Of a stretch of 64,000 bases of DNA, positions 53,570 to 63,645 are shown piece by piece. Made by a program: the position numbers and the translations under genes. Position 1 is the first letter of the stretch. Each line of letters starts with the position of its first letter. Origin of the DNA: Chitinophagaceae bacterium (lineage in GTDB: Bacteria > Bacteroidota > Bacteroidia > Chitinophagales > Chitinophagaceae); assembly GCA_016719815.1 (NCBI GenBank), contig JADJYK010000005.1:62001-126000 (forward strand), read 5' to 3'. The notes beneath the pieces were generated by a model that ran no database searches, had not been told where the DNA came from, and saw only the letters and a program-made list of their open reading frames with translations.

Positions 53570-53655
53570 ACGATTTGCCGCCTAAGCAAGTTCCGCCTGG
53601 TTCATTGGTCAAAAAGACTAATTTTATTCATCTTTTCAGACGAAATTGTAAGCAT

Positions 53656-56572
53656 ATGAAGAAGATTAGTATTGCCTTGTTTCTTTCTTTCTTATTTCCG
53701 TTGACCTTATTGGCACAAAACAGAGCAGAGCAGGAAAAAAAATGGGTGGACAGTGTTTTTAACAGTCTTAGCGATGACGAACGCATCGCACAACTGATGG
53801 TGATAAGAGCTCATTCCAATCTGGGAGCCGACCATGTGGCCAAAGTAACAGAGGATATTAAGAAGTATAATATTGGAGCCTTATGTTTCTTTCAGGGTGG
53901 ACCTGTGCGGCAGGCTAATCTTACTAACTATTATCAAAGCATCGCCAAAACCCCGATAATGATAACCATTGATGGTGAGTGGGGATTGGGTATGCGGCTT
54001 GACAGTGTCACCAGGTTTCCTTACCAGCTTACACTGGGTGCTGTTAACGACGAAAACTTAGTATATAAGATGGGACTTGCCATGGGCGAACAGTGTAAAC
54101 GCATAGGTGTGCATGTAAACTATGCACCGGTGGTGGACATCAATAATAATCCCAACAACCCGGTAATTGGTTATCGTTCTTTTGGAGAAGATAAAAACAA
54201 AGTATCCCGGTATGGAGTTGCCATAATGAAGGGAATGCAGGATGCGGGTATTATGGCCTGTGCAAAACATTTTCCGGGGCATGGTGATGTGGATGTGGAT
54301 TCACATTTCGACCTGCCGGTGATTAATAAAACCCGTCAGCAGCTCGACTCAATGGAACTGGTTCCTTTCCGGGCCATCTTTGATGCTGGTGTGGGCAGTG
54401 TAATGATTGCACACCTTTTCATTCCGGCAATAGACAATACGGCTAACAGGGCAACATCTATTTCCAGGAATAGCGTTACCGATATTTTGCGTACACAGTT
54501 AGGATACAATGGCCTCACATTTACCGATGCACTGGAAATGAAGGGAGTGGCTAAATACTTTCCGCAGGGAACAATATCGGTAGAGGCGATTATTGCCGGT
54601 AACGATATGCTGTGTCTGCCTGCCAGTGTGCCTGAATCAATTGCAGCCATAAGAAAAGCAATTGAAGAAAAAAGAATAAGCTGGGATGATATTTATACAA
54701 AAACAAGAAAAGTGCTTGTATCAAAGTACCAGCTGGGAATGAACAAGTCACAGGTAATTGATACTAATAACCTGCTCGCCGACCTGAATGCAAAGACAGA
54801 TGCTATCCGCTACGAGGTGGCAAAACATGGCATTACTTTAGTTACAGAAGCAAAATTTACCGCATCAAGAAACGACTATGCTGAAGTGCCTCTGACGGAT
54901 AAGCAAAAGAAAATTGCTTATGTGGGCATTGGACTAAACGAGGTTGGTGAGTTTGGAAAACGGCTGCAAAAAGATTTCAACGCCGATGTGTTTACTTTTT
55001 CGTACAAAGAGGAAAAGATAAGGCAGATGAAATTCTGAAAGCCGTTCCTAAAGACGGGAAGTATGATGCTATTATTATTGGCATTCATAATTATTCCAAC
55101 AAACCGATGGATAATTTCAATATCAGTCCGGCAGCTATTGCCTTATATAAACAACTCAACTTCATTAAAACCATCACACTCACATTTGGTAATGTACTGG
55201 CCACAAAAATTTCTGCGATGCATGGACGTTGCTGGCCTGTTACCAGGATGACATTATCACCCAATCGGCGGCGGCTGATTTGCTAAACGGTAAAATAAAA
55301 GCTCAGGGCAAACTGCCTGTGTCTGTCTGCAATTTTAAATTTGGCGATGGTATTGTACAGGCTGCGCCACCACCTACATTAAATGAAGTAAAAAAAAACC
55401 TTGAGATAGTCGATTCAATCGCACAGGATGGCATTACGAGAAAGGCCTTTCCCGGTTGTGTGGTGATGGCCGTTCACAAAGGAGAAATTATTTATAACAA
55501 AGCCTTTGGCAATTATGAATATGATTCGGCTGGAAAGACAATGAATTTGGAAAGTATTTTTGACCTTGCTTCGGTAACAAAAACAACTGCCACAACTGTT
55601 TCCATCATGAAACTGTATGATGAAGGAAAAGTGAAATTAGATGGCAAGTTGAAAGATTACCTGCCCTATGTTGCAGGTTCTGACAAGGCGAACCTGCGTA
55701 TTGATGATATATTGCTGCACCAGGCAGGGTTAGTTCCCTTTATTGCATTTTATAAAGAGACAATTGATCCAGTCACCGGAATTCCCAATCCGGTAATTTA
55801 TTCTAAAACACAAACGAAAGATTTTGGCATCAGGGTGGCAGAAAATATTTACCTGCGCAACGACTGGCAGGATACATTGATGAACCGGATTCTGAAGAGT
55901 CCACTGGGCGCAAAGAACAAGTATGTGTACAGCGATAACGATTTCATTTTCCTTGGAAAAATTGTGGAGCAGGTTTCGGGGTTGACACTTGACCAGTATG
56001 TGCAGAAAACCTTTTACAGTAAAATAGGAATGTACTCAACAGGGTATAAACCAAGAAACAAGTTTACAGTGGACGGAATTGTACCAACAGAAACAGAAAA
56101 ACATTTTCGCCAGCAAACCGCCAGAGGCGATGTGCATGATGAAGGGGCTTCACTTTTTGGCGGTGTGGCGGGCCATGCCGGCTTATTTTCCAATGCTTAT
56201 GACTTGGCCATGCTGTACCAGATGTTGTTGAATGGTGGCAGTTTTAATGGTATCAGGTTTCTGAAACCTGAAACGGTTAACCTTTTTACTGCTTTCAACA
56301 GCAAAATCAGCCGCCGCGGCTTTGGATTCGACAAACCGGAGAAAGACAATTCACTTCGAAAAGATCCATATCCCAGTCAGCTGGCATCACCAGAAACATT
56401 TGGTCACACTGGCTTTACCGGCACCTGTGTATGGGTGGATCCCAGGTATGACCTGGTGTATGTCTTCCTTTCTAACCGGGTTAATCCTACAAGAGACAAT
56501 AATAAATTATCGCAATTAAGTATCAGAGGAAAAATTCAGGATGCAATTTACAGGGCGATAGGAGCTGATTAA
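53656..56572 (+). CDS. Glycoside hydrolase family 3 / beta-lactamase-type serine hydrolase fusion, two one-base shifts
   Basis: The repaired protein has about 972 residues: signal peptide (about 1-21, ending LLAQ), GH3 N-terminal domain with the NagZ motif CAKHFPGHGDVDVDSHFDLP (about 197-216), GH3 C-terminal domain, and a serine hydrolase domain (from about 585) with DLASVTKTT (SxxK), YVYSDNDF (YxN-like) and FGHTGFTGTCV (HTG). Adding an A to the runs at 55013-55016 and 55205-55209 restores KEEKDKADEILKAVPK and TKNFCDAWTLLACYQDD. The fusion is known in Bacteroidota and should release N-acetylglucosamine and trim peptides during cell-wall recycling. Confidence 0.88.
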
Positions 56573-56592
56573 TTCTTTTCCTGTGGGAAAGT

Positions 56593-57944
56593 TTATGCTT
56601 TCCCTTGCCCTTGGTTTGGGTTATTGGGTCTGTTTTTATTTTGGTGTTTATGATGCCTGTGTTGTGGCTGGTTGCCACTCTGTCCACCCTGTTTCTTAGG
56701 CTGGTTTCCTCCTTGCGGTTTTGGGTGGGTGCCACCACCTTGTTGTTTTTGAACAGGCGACTGCTGCCTGCCCTGAGGGTGTTGCTTGTTACCCGAACCT
56801 TGTGGCCTGTTGCTCTTGCTTTGTTGCTGTTGTTTCTTTTTCTTATCAGCTTTCTCTAATGTTCGCAGGCTAATTTGGCCTACTAATTCAACAAACTCAG
56901 GTTCTTTTTCGACCGCTTTGGATGAAACAACTTCAACCGGTTCCAATTCTTCTGGCCTGATGCCCTGCTGATTAAGAGATTTTATTTTGTTAACCCGTTC
57001 AATGCTAAGCGGGTACTGTTTGTTACTGTCAGGCAATGTGTACCACATCAGGTTTTTGAAAATATCTTTCTTTATCAGGAAGGCGTTTCCTTTTGCCACT
57101 TGCAATGTGTCGCAGTTATCAGGAAATCCTTGCAGCGCATCAAGGTAAGTATCAAGTTCGTAGTTGAGGCAGCACTTTAATCTTCCGCACTGACCACTCA
57201 GTTTTGTTTGGTTGATGGAAAGGTTCTGGTAACGGGCTGCCGCCGTGTTTACCGATTTAAAATCGGTAAGCCAGGTACTGCAGCAAAGCTCACGGCCGCA
57301 ACTGCCTATACCGCCCACTTTTCCGGCTTCCTGTCTTGCCCCAATCTGGCGCATTTCTACCTTTACTTTAAATTCAGAGGCATAAACTTTAATCAGCTCC
57401 TGAAATCAACCCGGCCATCAGCAATGTAGAAGAATGTTGCCTTTCTGCCATCAGCCTGCATTTCTACCTGGCTTATTTTCATATCCAGTTTAAGCTGGCG
57501 GGCAATAGCACGGCTGCGAATAACGGCTTCCGGCTCCCGGGCTTTATTTTGCTTCCATGTTTCTATATCACGATCGGTTGCCCGGCGTAATACTTTTTTC
57601 ATTTCAGGATTGTCTTCTTTTGCGTTCCGTTTTTTCATTTGCAGGCGAACAATTTCACCTGTCAGCGAAACTTCGCCCACATCAAAACCACTTACACCTT
57701 CCACAGCTATCAGTTCCCCCTTTTCATATTGCTGCAGCGATGTATTTCTGAAAAAATCTTTCCGGGTTCCCTGGCTGAAACTCACTTCGATCACCTTGCA
57801 ACTACTGTCGTAGTCGGCCATTGGCAGGTTGCACAACCAGTCGTATGCATTCATGCGGTTACACCCGCCGGAACTGCACCCGCCATTGCTTCTGCATCCG
57901 TTTGGCTTACCGCCAGTAGCTGTGCTGCAACCTGTACAACCCAT
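56593..57944 (-). CDS. ricT: RicT/YaaT (PSP1 domain) protein, split by a one-base shift
   Basis: The repaired protein has about 450 residues. A Cys-rich N terminus (MGCTGCSTATGG, CSSGGCN, about 1-28) precedes the PSP1 domain with VEGVSGFDVGEVSLTGEIV and the conserved Cys-containing stretch GSCGRELCCSTWL and QCGRLKCCLNYE. A low-complexity tail of Gln, Gly, Asn, Lys and His covers about 370-450. The frames join when the plus-strand CC at 57399-57400 is read as CCC, giving VDFRELIKVYASEFKVKVEMRQ. In B. subtilis YaaT/RicT works with YlbF and YmcA, carries Fe-S clusters and affects RNA processing. A delta'-type polymerase gene lies upstream, as in other bacteria. Confidence 0.87.
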
Positions 57945-57954
57945 TTAAAATAGT

Positions 57955-57978
57955 AACCTGTCTGCCGACAGGCAGGTT
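57955..57978. repeat. Palindromic element upstream of ricT
   Basis: Nested arms AACCTG/CAGGTT and CCTGTC/GACAGG can form alternative hairpins. It lies 10 bases upstream of the ricT start in a 260-base gap that otherwise shows no gene, so it may be an interspersed repeat within the ricT leader. Confidence 0.55.
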
Positions 57979-58204
57979 AAAAATTAATAATTATGAGGAA
58001 AATGATGAACCCAGCTTCAGGAATCCTGTTCAACAGCCGTTGCGTCGCACACTTCAGGGTTCTGCCCGCTATTCAGCAAGACAGTTGGCATATGAAAAAT
58101 TATGCTATATGTAGAAGTAGTTGTCAACACAAATTTTATGTTCAACAAATATGAGGGCTAATCTCTTTTTCTCGTTTTTCTCTTTCAAACTCTTAGCCCA
58201 CCCC

Positions 58205-59404
58205 TCAATCCATCAAAAATACAATCTTATCCTGAATAATGTGGTATAGTTTAATGGTTAGGGCATGAAACAGCATTTTGCCGTTAGCATTGCGTTCTAT
58301 GTAGTAGGCAGCCCTGTCAAGTTCCTCAATTATAGCCTGTTGTTGCTCAATTCCGGCAATTTTGTTCAATCTTTCAGCAAAATCTTTTTCTGAGTCCATT
58401 GCTCCGGGGGCTTCGCCGGTAGCCCGCAGCCTTACAGATTGCTCCAGCAGGTGGTTAAAATAGCGGATAAACTGCTTTTGCTTTTCCCGTCCCAGCCGGC
58501 TTACCTCCTCCACCCATTTGGTTTGGGCAACGGGACCGGTTTTTAAAATGGCATTGAGCCACTCCCGCAACAAGGCCTGCCAGTCTTCTTCGGCATGTTG
58601 CACCGTTTGCAGGGCATCCCGGTAGTTGCCTTCACATACATGGGCCACCTGCCGTGCAATGGTTGGTTCTGTTTTGTTCCGGCTAATGAGGGCTTCCTCA
58701 ATATCTGCCGGTTCCAATGCCGGTATTTTAATAAGCTGGCAGCGGCTTAAAATGGTGGGCAATATCAGTTCTTCATTTTCTGCCACCAGGATAAACAGTG
58801 TGTTGGGTGGTGGCTCCTCAATTATTTTCAGCAGTTTATTGCCTTCTTTGTCGAGTTCTTCGGGCATCCACATGATGAGGATTTTGTACTCACTTTCAAA
58901 ACTCTTCAGGCTTAGTTTCTTGATAATCTCGTCACATTCCCTGGCTGTGATTTTTCCCTGGCTGTTTTCTTTTTCTTTTATCAGTTCAATCCAGTCGAAC
59001 AGGTTGCCGTAAGGATTAAGACTTATGAACTCTCTCCAATCTTTAATAAAGTCCGCGGAAACAGGTGGTGAACCCGGTTTATTTGAAACCGTGGGAAAAG
59101 AAAAATGTATATCGGGGTGAATCAGTTGCTGCGACTTAAGGCAGGCTGGGCAGGTACCGCAAGAATCGGTTGCTGGTTGCTGCTTACTGGTTACGGGTTC
59201 TGGCTCTCCAAATAAAGATGGTCCTAATTCTGTAGGTTTTTTGGGGGCACAAACAATATACTGGGCAAATGCAATGGCCAGGGGCAAAGCACCGCTGCCT
59301 TCTTTACCTAAGAAAAGCAGGGCATGGCTAAGCCGGTTGTGCTGTACCAGTTCAACTAATTGCTTTTTTACTTCCTGCTGGCCTCTGATGTCGGAGAATT
59401 GCAT
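58205..59404 (-). CDS. holB: DNA polymerase III delta'-type clamp loader ATPase
   Basis: The 399-residue protein from the ATG at 59404 begins MQFSDIRGQQEVKKQLVELVQ. It has HALLFLGKEGSGALPLAIAFAQ where a Walker A would lie (GKEGSGA lacks the usual GKT/S), a zinc-binding set CGTCPACLKS with an earlier Cys (about 60-100), LIMWMPEELDKEGNKLLKIIEEPP and the sensor ILSRCQLIKIPAL. Delta' subunits typically have such degenerate P-loops. It assembles with DnaX and HolA to load the sliding clamp. ricT follows downstream on the same strand. Confidence 0.88.
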   Translation of the reverse strand: MQFSDIRGQQEVKKQLVELVQHNRLSHALLFLGKEGSGALPLAIAFAQYIVCAPKKPTELGPSLFGEPEPVTSKQQPATDSCGTCPACLKSQQLIHPDIHFSFPTVSNKPGSPPVSADFIKDWREFISLNPYGNLFDWIELIKEKENSQGKITARECDEIIKKLSLKSFESEYKILIMWMPEELDKEGNKLLKIIEEPPPNTLFILVAENEELILPTILSRCQLIKIPALEPADIEEALISRNKTEPTIARQVAHVCEGNYRDALQTVQHAEEDWQALLREWLNAILKTGPVAQTKWVEEVSRLGREKQKQFIRYFNHLLEQSVRLRATGEAPGAMDSEKDFAERLNKIAGIEQQQAIIEELDRAAYYIERNANGKMLFHALTIKLYHIIQDKIVFLMD

Positions 59405-59487
59405 TGGGGGCGAAAATAAATCATCTGAGTAACAAAAAAGCGATACACTTTTGGCATATCGCTTTAACATTGTTTATAAATCGGTCA

Positions 59488-60006
59488 CTAATTCATCCAC
59501 TTCAAAATCTCTTCACTCATCGGCTGTGTTTTAGGTGCGAAAGTAGCCACCAGTTCTCCCTTTTCATTTACAAGGAATTTTCCAAAGTTCCAGGTTACCG
59601 GGTCGGCAAAACCTTTTTCATTGGCTTGTGCTTTCAGCCACAGATACAGTTCATGGGTATCATCACCTTTAACTGATATTTTTTCCGCCATCGGGAAGGT
59701 TACTCCATAATTCTTTTTGCAGAATTCAGCTATTTCTTCGTTGCTGCCGGGCTCCTGGTCTCTAAAATTATTAGCCGGGAAGCCAACAATAACCAGCTTG
59801 TCTTTATATTGCTTGTATAATTTCTCTAGCCCTTCATACTGTGGAGTAAGGCCGCATTTGGAGGCAGTATTTACAATCATGATTTTTTTTCCTTTAAAAT
59901 CTGCAAAGTTTATTTCATTTCCATCCAATCCCGGCACCTTAAAATCGTAAACAGAGGTTCCGGTTAGCATTACGGACAGTACGAGTGTAAGCAAGAGTGA
60001 TTTCAT
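59488..60006 (-). CDS. Glutathione peroxidase family protein
   Basis: The 172-residue protein has a short N-terminal signal-like segment (about 1-17) and then the peroxidase fold: VPGLDGNEINFADFKGK, peroxidatic Cys in VNTASKCGLTPQY (about 53), FPANNFRDQEPG and TWNFGKFLV. As in the copy at 30841, the classical NQF Gln is changed (NNF here). It probably detoxifies peroxides in the periplasm with a thiol donor. It is a single gene between the delta' gene and the beta-helix lipoprotein. Confidence 0.92.
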   Translation of the reverse strand: MKSLLLTLVLSVMLTGTSVYDFKVPGLDGNEINFADFKGKKIMIVNTASKCGLTPQYEGLEKLYKQYKDKLVIVGFPANNFRDQEPGSNEEIAEFCKKNYGVTFPMAEKISVKGDDTHELYLWLKAQANEKGFADPVTWNFGKFLVNEKGELVATFAPKTQPMSEEILKWMN

Positions 60007-60105
60007 ATTTTAATAATATTTGTGTTTGTTAATAGAACAAAGTTTGTGTAAAATAGTTTACGATATCCTCTTTTTCTATGCAATCCTAAAAATCGTAGTT
60101 CTGTA

Positions 60106-61488
60106 TTATTGCTTCTCAAAACATCCCAAATCAGGCAGACCAACGGGTCTGGGTTTACCATCAAGGTCTGTGGCAATACCTGAACTAATACCCTTATTAA
60201 GGGCTGGTGACGTTGCCTGCAGCCTGAAATCATAATAATTCTTAGTTGTATTAACACTGTCAAACAACGGAGACTGATTGTTTATGATTTGATTACTCGT
60301 AATGTTTGCCGGAACCGTTTGCACTTTCCACAGGTTATAATCAAAATTGACATTAAAAGTGGTGTTGCCGTTTTTCAACACAACCACTTCATCGTTTGCT
60401 AAACCATTTTCGCCCCAAAAAACGCAGTTACGGAATGTCGCAACCAGATTGGCAGACGAACTGTTGGCAAAATTGCTAATGGTAAGCACCGGGTCTTTGT
60501 GGTCAATAAACCTGTTTGCGTAAGTTACTACTGTGCAATGAGTAAACTGGTAATTGCCCCCTTGGGCAAGAAACAGGTTCTTTCCGCAATTTGTTACCAG
60601 GCAGTTTCTCGCATTAATGCTTGAATTGAGTGAAATAATGCCTGCATCGTAAGCATTATCAATAATACACTCATTCAATATCAGTTTGGGATTGGCATTA
60701 ACAGAAGGCTCTGTAACACCAATAGCCTGGTAAGCATTTTTAATTACTGTATAATTTAGCACATTGTCTTTTGAAGTGGCGCCAAAGAATATACCCGGCC
60801 AGCTTGCCGGAAAATCTTTATACGGTTCGTCGAGCCTGTCGCCCCGAAAATACACCCGGTCGACAGTGTCTTTTAGTCCGTTAGTTTTCAATGTGCCGTT
60901 AACCACAACAGGTGCATCGGCATGGGCATAAATACGACAGCCTTTGTTTATTGTCAATGTTGTAGTGGCATTAACCTGTAAAGAACCAAGAATTACATAA
61001 GGCAAATCGTTGTTCCAGGTTTCATCTGCGGCAACTATTTTATTGCGGAATAAATGAGCATTTTGGCCCCAGGCTTCTAACTGAACTTTTCTGTATTTGC
61101 CGTTGTAGCTGATTTGAATGCTGTCACGAATCACAAAAGGCAGATTGGCAACCGATGGATTAACGTTCACCTGTACAAAAACATAAATACTGTCATTGGC
61201 ATTAATCTCCAAGTTGCTGAATTGAGAACCCGGCATACCATCCACATTCATTTTATATGCTGATGAGGCTCCGCCCATTAGTTTTAGTGATGAAAGCCGT
61301 AGCTTTTGGTCGGTTTCGTTAATAATTTTTAATGTGCGGTATGTAGAACCTGCAGTTACAAACAGGGTGTCATATTTTAATGTATCGGCACTTATTGTAA
61401 CTCTGGCATCGGGTGATGTGATAAATGAATCTTTCTGGCAGGAAAAAAGCAGGAGCAGAACTGATATATATAAAGCCGAAAACTTCAT
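60106..61488 (-). CDS. Lipoprotein with right-handed beta-helix repeats
   Basis: The 460-residue protein has a lipoprotein signal with lipobox LLFSC (Cys about 17). A beta-sandwich region (about 25-150) is followed by parallel beta-helix coils rich in Asn and aliphatic residues (ILNECIIDNAYDAGIISLN, NARNCLVTNCGKNLFLAQGG, about 180-400). It ends with DLDGKPRPVGLPDLGCFEKQ, a motif common in choice-of-anchor or polymorphic outer-membrane-type repeat proteins. It is likely surface exposed and may bind or act on polysaccharide; no catalytic residues are evident. Confidence 0.8.
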   Translation of the reverse strand: MKFSALYISVLLLLFSCQKDSFITSPDARVTISADTLKYDTLFVTAGSTYRTLKIINETDQKLRLSSLKLMGGASSAYKMNVDGMPGSQFSNLEINANDSIYVFVQVNVNPSVANLPFVIRDSIQISYNGKYRKVQLEAWGQNAHLFRNKIVAADETWNNDLPYVILGSLQVNATTTLTINKGCRIYAHADAPVVVNGTLKTNGLKDTVDRVYFRGDRLDEPYKDFPASWPGIFFGATSKDNVLNYTVIKNAYQAIGVTEPSVNANPKLILNECIIDNAYDAGIISLNSSINARNCLVTNCGKNLFLAQGGNYQFTHCTVVTYANRFIDHKDPVLTISNFANSSSANLVATFRNCVFWGENGLANDEVVVLKNGNTTFNVNFDYNLWKVQTVPANITSNQIINNQSPLFDSVNTTKNYYDFRLQATSPALNKGISSGIATDLDGKPRPVGLPDLGCFEKQ

Positions 61489-61529
61489 TATTGTAAAATT
61501 AGGGCGAAGAGTTTAAAGAATGCGGTTGA

Positions 61530-62227
61530 TTATTTTGCCGCCACACACATTGTGGCAAGGCTCAGGGTAACGCCATCTGCCTGTAACAGTTCATGGCCGC
61601 AGGCTTCGAGGGTGGCACCGGTTGTTACCACGTCATCAACCAAAATAAGATGTTTCCTTTTATTAAGTCTGCATTTGTAAGTACAAATTTTCCTTCCATG
61701 TTTTTCCATCGCTCCACTCTTCCTTTTTTGGTTTGCGTTTCTGTATGTTGTGGCCGTGATACAATATCATTCCAAACGGGAATATTCATGATCTCTGCCA
61801 TGCCATCACACAAAACCTTTGCCTGGTTATATCCTCTTTTTCTTTCTTTAGCCGGAAAGAGTGGTAATGGAATCAGCGCATCTGCATTAAACCGGCCCGA
61901 TTTTTTTATCTGTTCGCCCATGATTCGGCCTAACTGAAGCCCCAGTTCTTTGTTGCCCTTGTATTTAAGCTGGTGCATCAGGTGTTGCATCAGCGATTCT
62001 TTGGTAAAATAAAACTGGGCAGTTGCCCCGGCGAGAGGCAATCGTCCCCAGAATAATTTTTCGACTGGGTTGCCGGGGTGTAACTCAAAATTCGTTTCAG
62101 GCATTGCTTCCACGCATCGCATACACAGCTCACTTTCTTCGTTAAGCATATCTCCTCCACAACCGGTGCAGATATGAGGGAAGAGTAAATGGAGAACGGA
62201 ATCTTTAATCTCTTTTAATGAAACCAT
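61530..62227 (-). CDS. comF: ComF family protein, split by a one-base shift
   Basis: The repaired protein has 232 residues. It has an N-terminal zinc-binding set (PHICTGCGG and ELCMRC, about 17-36), the family segment LIPLPLFPAKERKRGYNQAK (about 118-137) and, after adding one base to the plus-strand T3 run at 61653-61655, the phosphoribosyltransferase signature LILVDDVVTTGATLEACG. ComF proteins assist DNA uptake in competent bacteria or purine salvage-like reactions; the exact role is unclear. It lies 42 bases after radA on the same strand. Confidence 0.9.
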
Positions 62228-62269
62228 CAGTGTTGAATTTTAATAAGGTTTAACGAAGAAGTAATCATA

Positions 62270-63645
62270 TCAAAACAAATATCTGTACACTTCTTCCACT
62301 CTGCCCATCATCACTACTTCGATATTGTACTTTTGTTTGCTTACTCCTTTCTGGTTGTATTTAGAAACGACAATTTTTTCAAATCCGAGTTTTTCAGCCT
62401 CTGCTATCCGTTGATCGATTCGGTTAACAGCCCTTATTTCGCCGCTAAGACCTACTTCGCCTGCAAAGCATATTTGCTGCGGAAGCGGAGCATCCTCATA
62501 TGAAGACAGTAAGGCGCAAAGTACGGCAAGGTCAATAGAAGAATCTTCTACTTTAATGCCACCAGCAATATTTAAGAAAACATCTTTCATCCCAAAATGG
62601 AAACCGCCTCTTTTTTCCAAAACAGCCAGCAGCAACTGGAGGCGGCGCAGGTCGAAACCGCTTACTGTACGTTGTGGAGTACCATAAACAGATTGTGTTA
62701 CCAGCGCCTGCACTTCAATCAACAGCGGCCGCATACCTTCGATAGTGGCAGCAATGGCTATTCCGCTCAGGTGGTCTTCTTTTTGTGTGATCAGTATCTC
62801 ACTGGGATTTTGAACACCCCTCATACCTGTGTCCGTCATTTCATAAATACCTAGTTCTGCAGTGCTGCCAAACCTGTTTTTCAATGTTCTCAGGATTCGG
62901 TAAGCATAATGTCTGTCGCCTTCAAACTGCAGTACGGTATCAACCATGTGTTCCAGTATTTTTGGACCGGCAATGCTACCATCTTTTGTAATATGACCGA
63001 TAAGAAAAACAGGTGTGTTTGTTTCTTTAGCAAAGCGTTGAAATTCTGCTGTACATTCCCGTATTTGTGAAACACTGCCCGGAGAAGAATCAATAAATGG
63101 TGTTTGCAGGGTTTGCACTGAATCAACAATAACTAGTTGTGGCTTCAGTTTTTTAATTTCTTTAAATATGGTTTGTGTTGATGTTTCGGTGAGCAAATAG
63201 AAATTTTCATTCTTTAATCCAAGCCTGTCGGCCCTCATCTTTATTTGCTGCTCACTTTCTTCGCCACTTATATACAAAACAGTTACATCTTTTAGCCATA
63301 AACCATTTTGCAGAAATAACGTGGACTTGCCAATGCCGGGTTCTCCTGCTATTAAAACCAAACTGCCTGGAACTATACCGCCACCTAATACACGGTTCAA
63401 CTCAGCATCAGCAGTTGGCAATCTTTTTCTTCGTTGCTTTTGATATCTTTGAGCGAAATTGTTTTTGCTGTTCTTTTTTCTTCGTTATAATCTTCCCATC
63501 CGTTGTCCGTTTTTTTACCGGTGTCTTTATGTACAAGTTCTTCAACAAACATGTTCCATTGTCCGCAAGAAGGACACTGACCAACCCACTTCACACTTTC
63601 GTAGCCACAGTTTTGGCAAAAAAATGATGTTCTCGTTTTACTCAT
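62270..63645 (-). CDS. radA: DNA repair protein RadA, split by a one-base shift
   Basis: The repaired protein has 458 residues: C4 zinc finger (FFCQNCGYESVKWVGQCPSC, about 9-28), RecA-like ATPase with Walker A GEPGIGKSTL, Walker B LVIVDSVQT, the RadA-specific KNRFGST motif (about 265) and a Lon-like C-terminal domain (CFAGEVGLSGEIRAV). Adding a base to the plus-strand T5 run at 63424-63428 joins the frames as NEEKRLPTADAELNRVLGGG. RadA promotes branch migration in recombination and, in naturally competent bacteria, integration of incoming DNA, so its pairing with comF is notable. Confidence 0.93.

Noticed and set aside
57639..57953. Plus-strand frame opposite ricT
   Set aside because: It is antisense to the Cys-rich and PSP1 regions of ricT and lacks any independent support.
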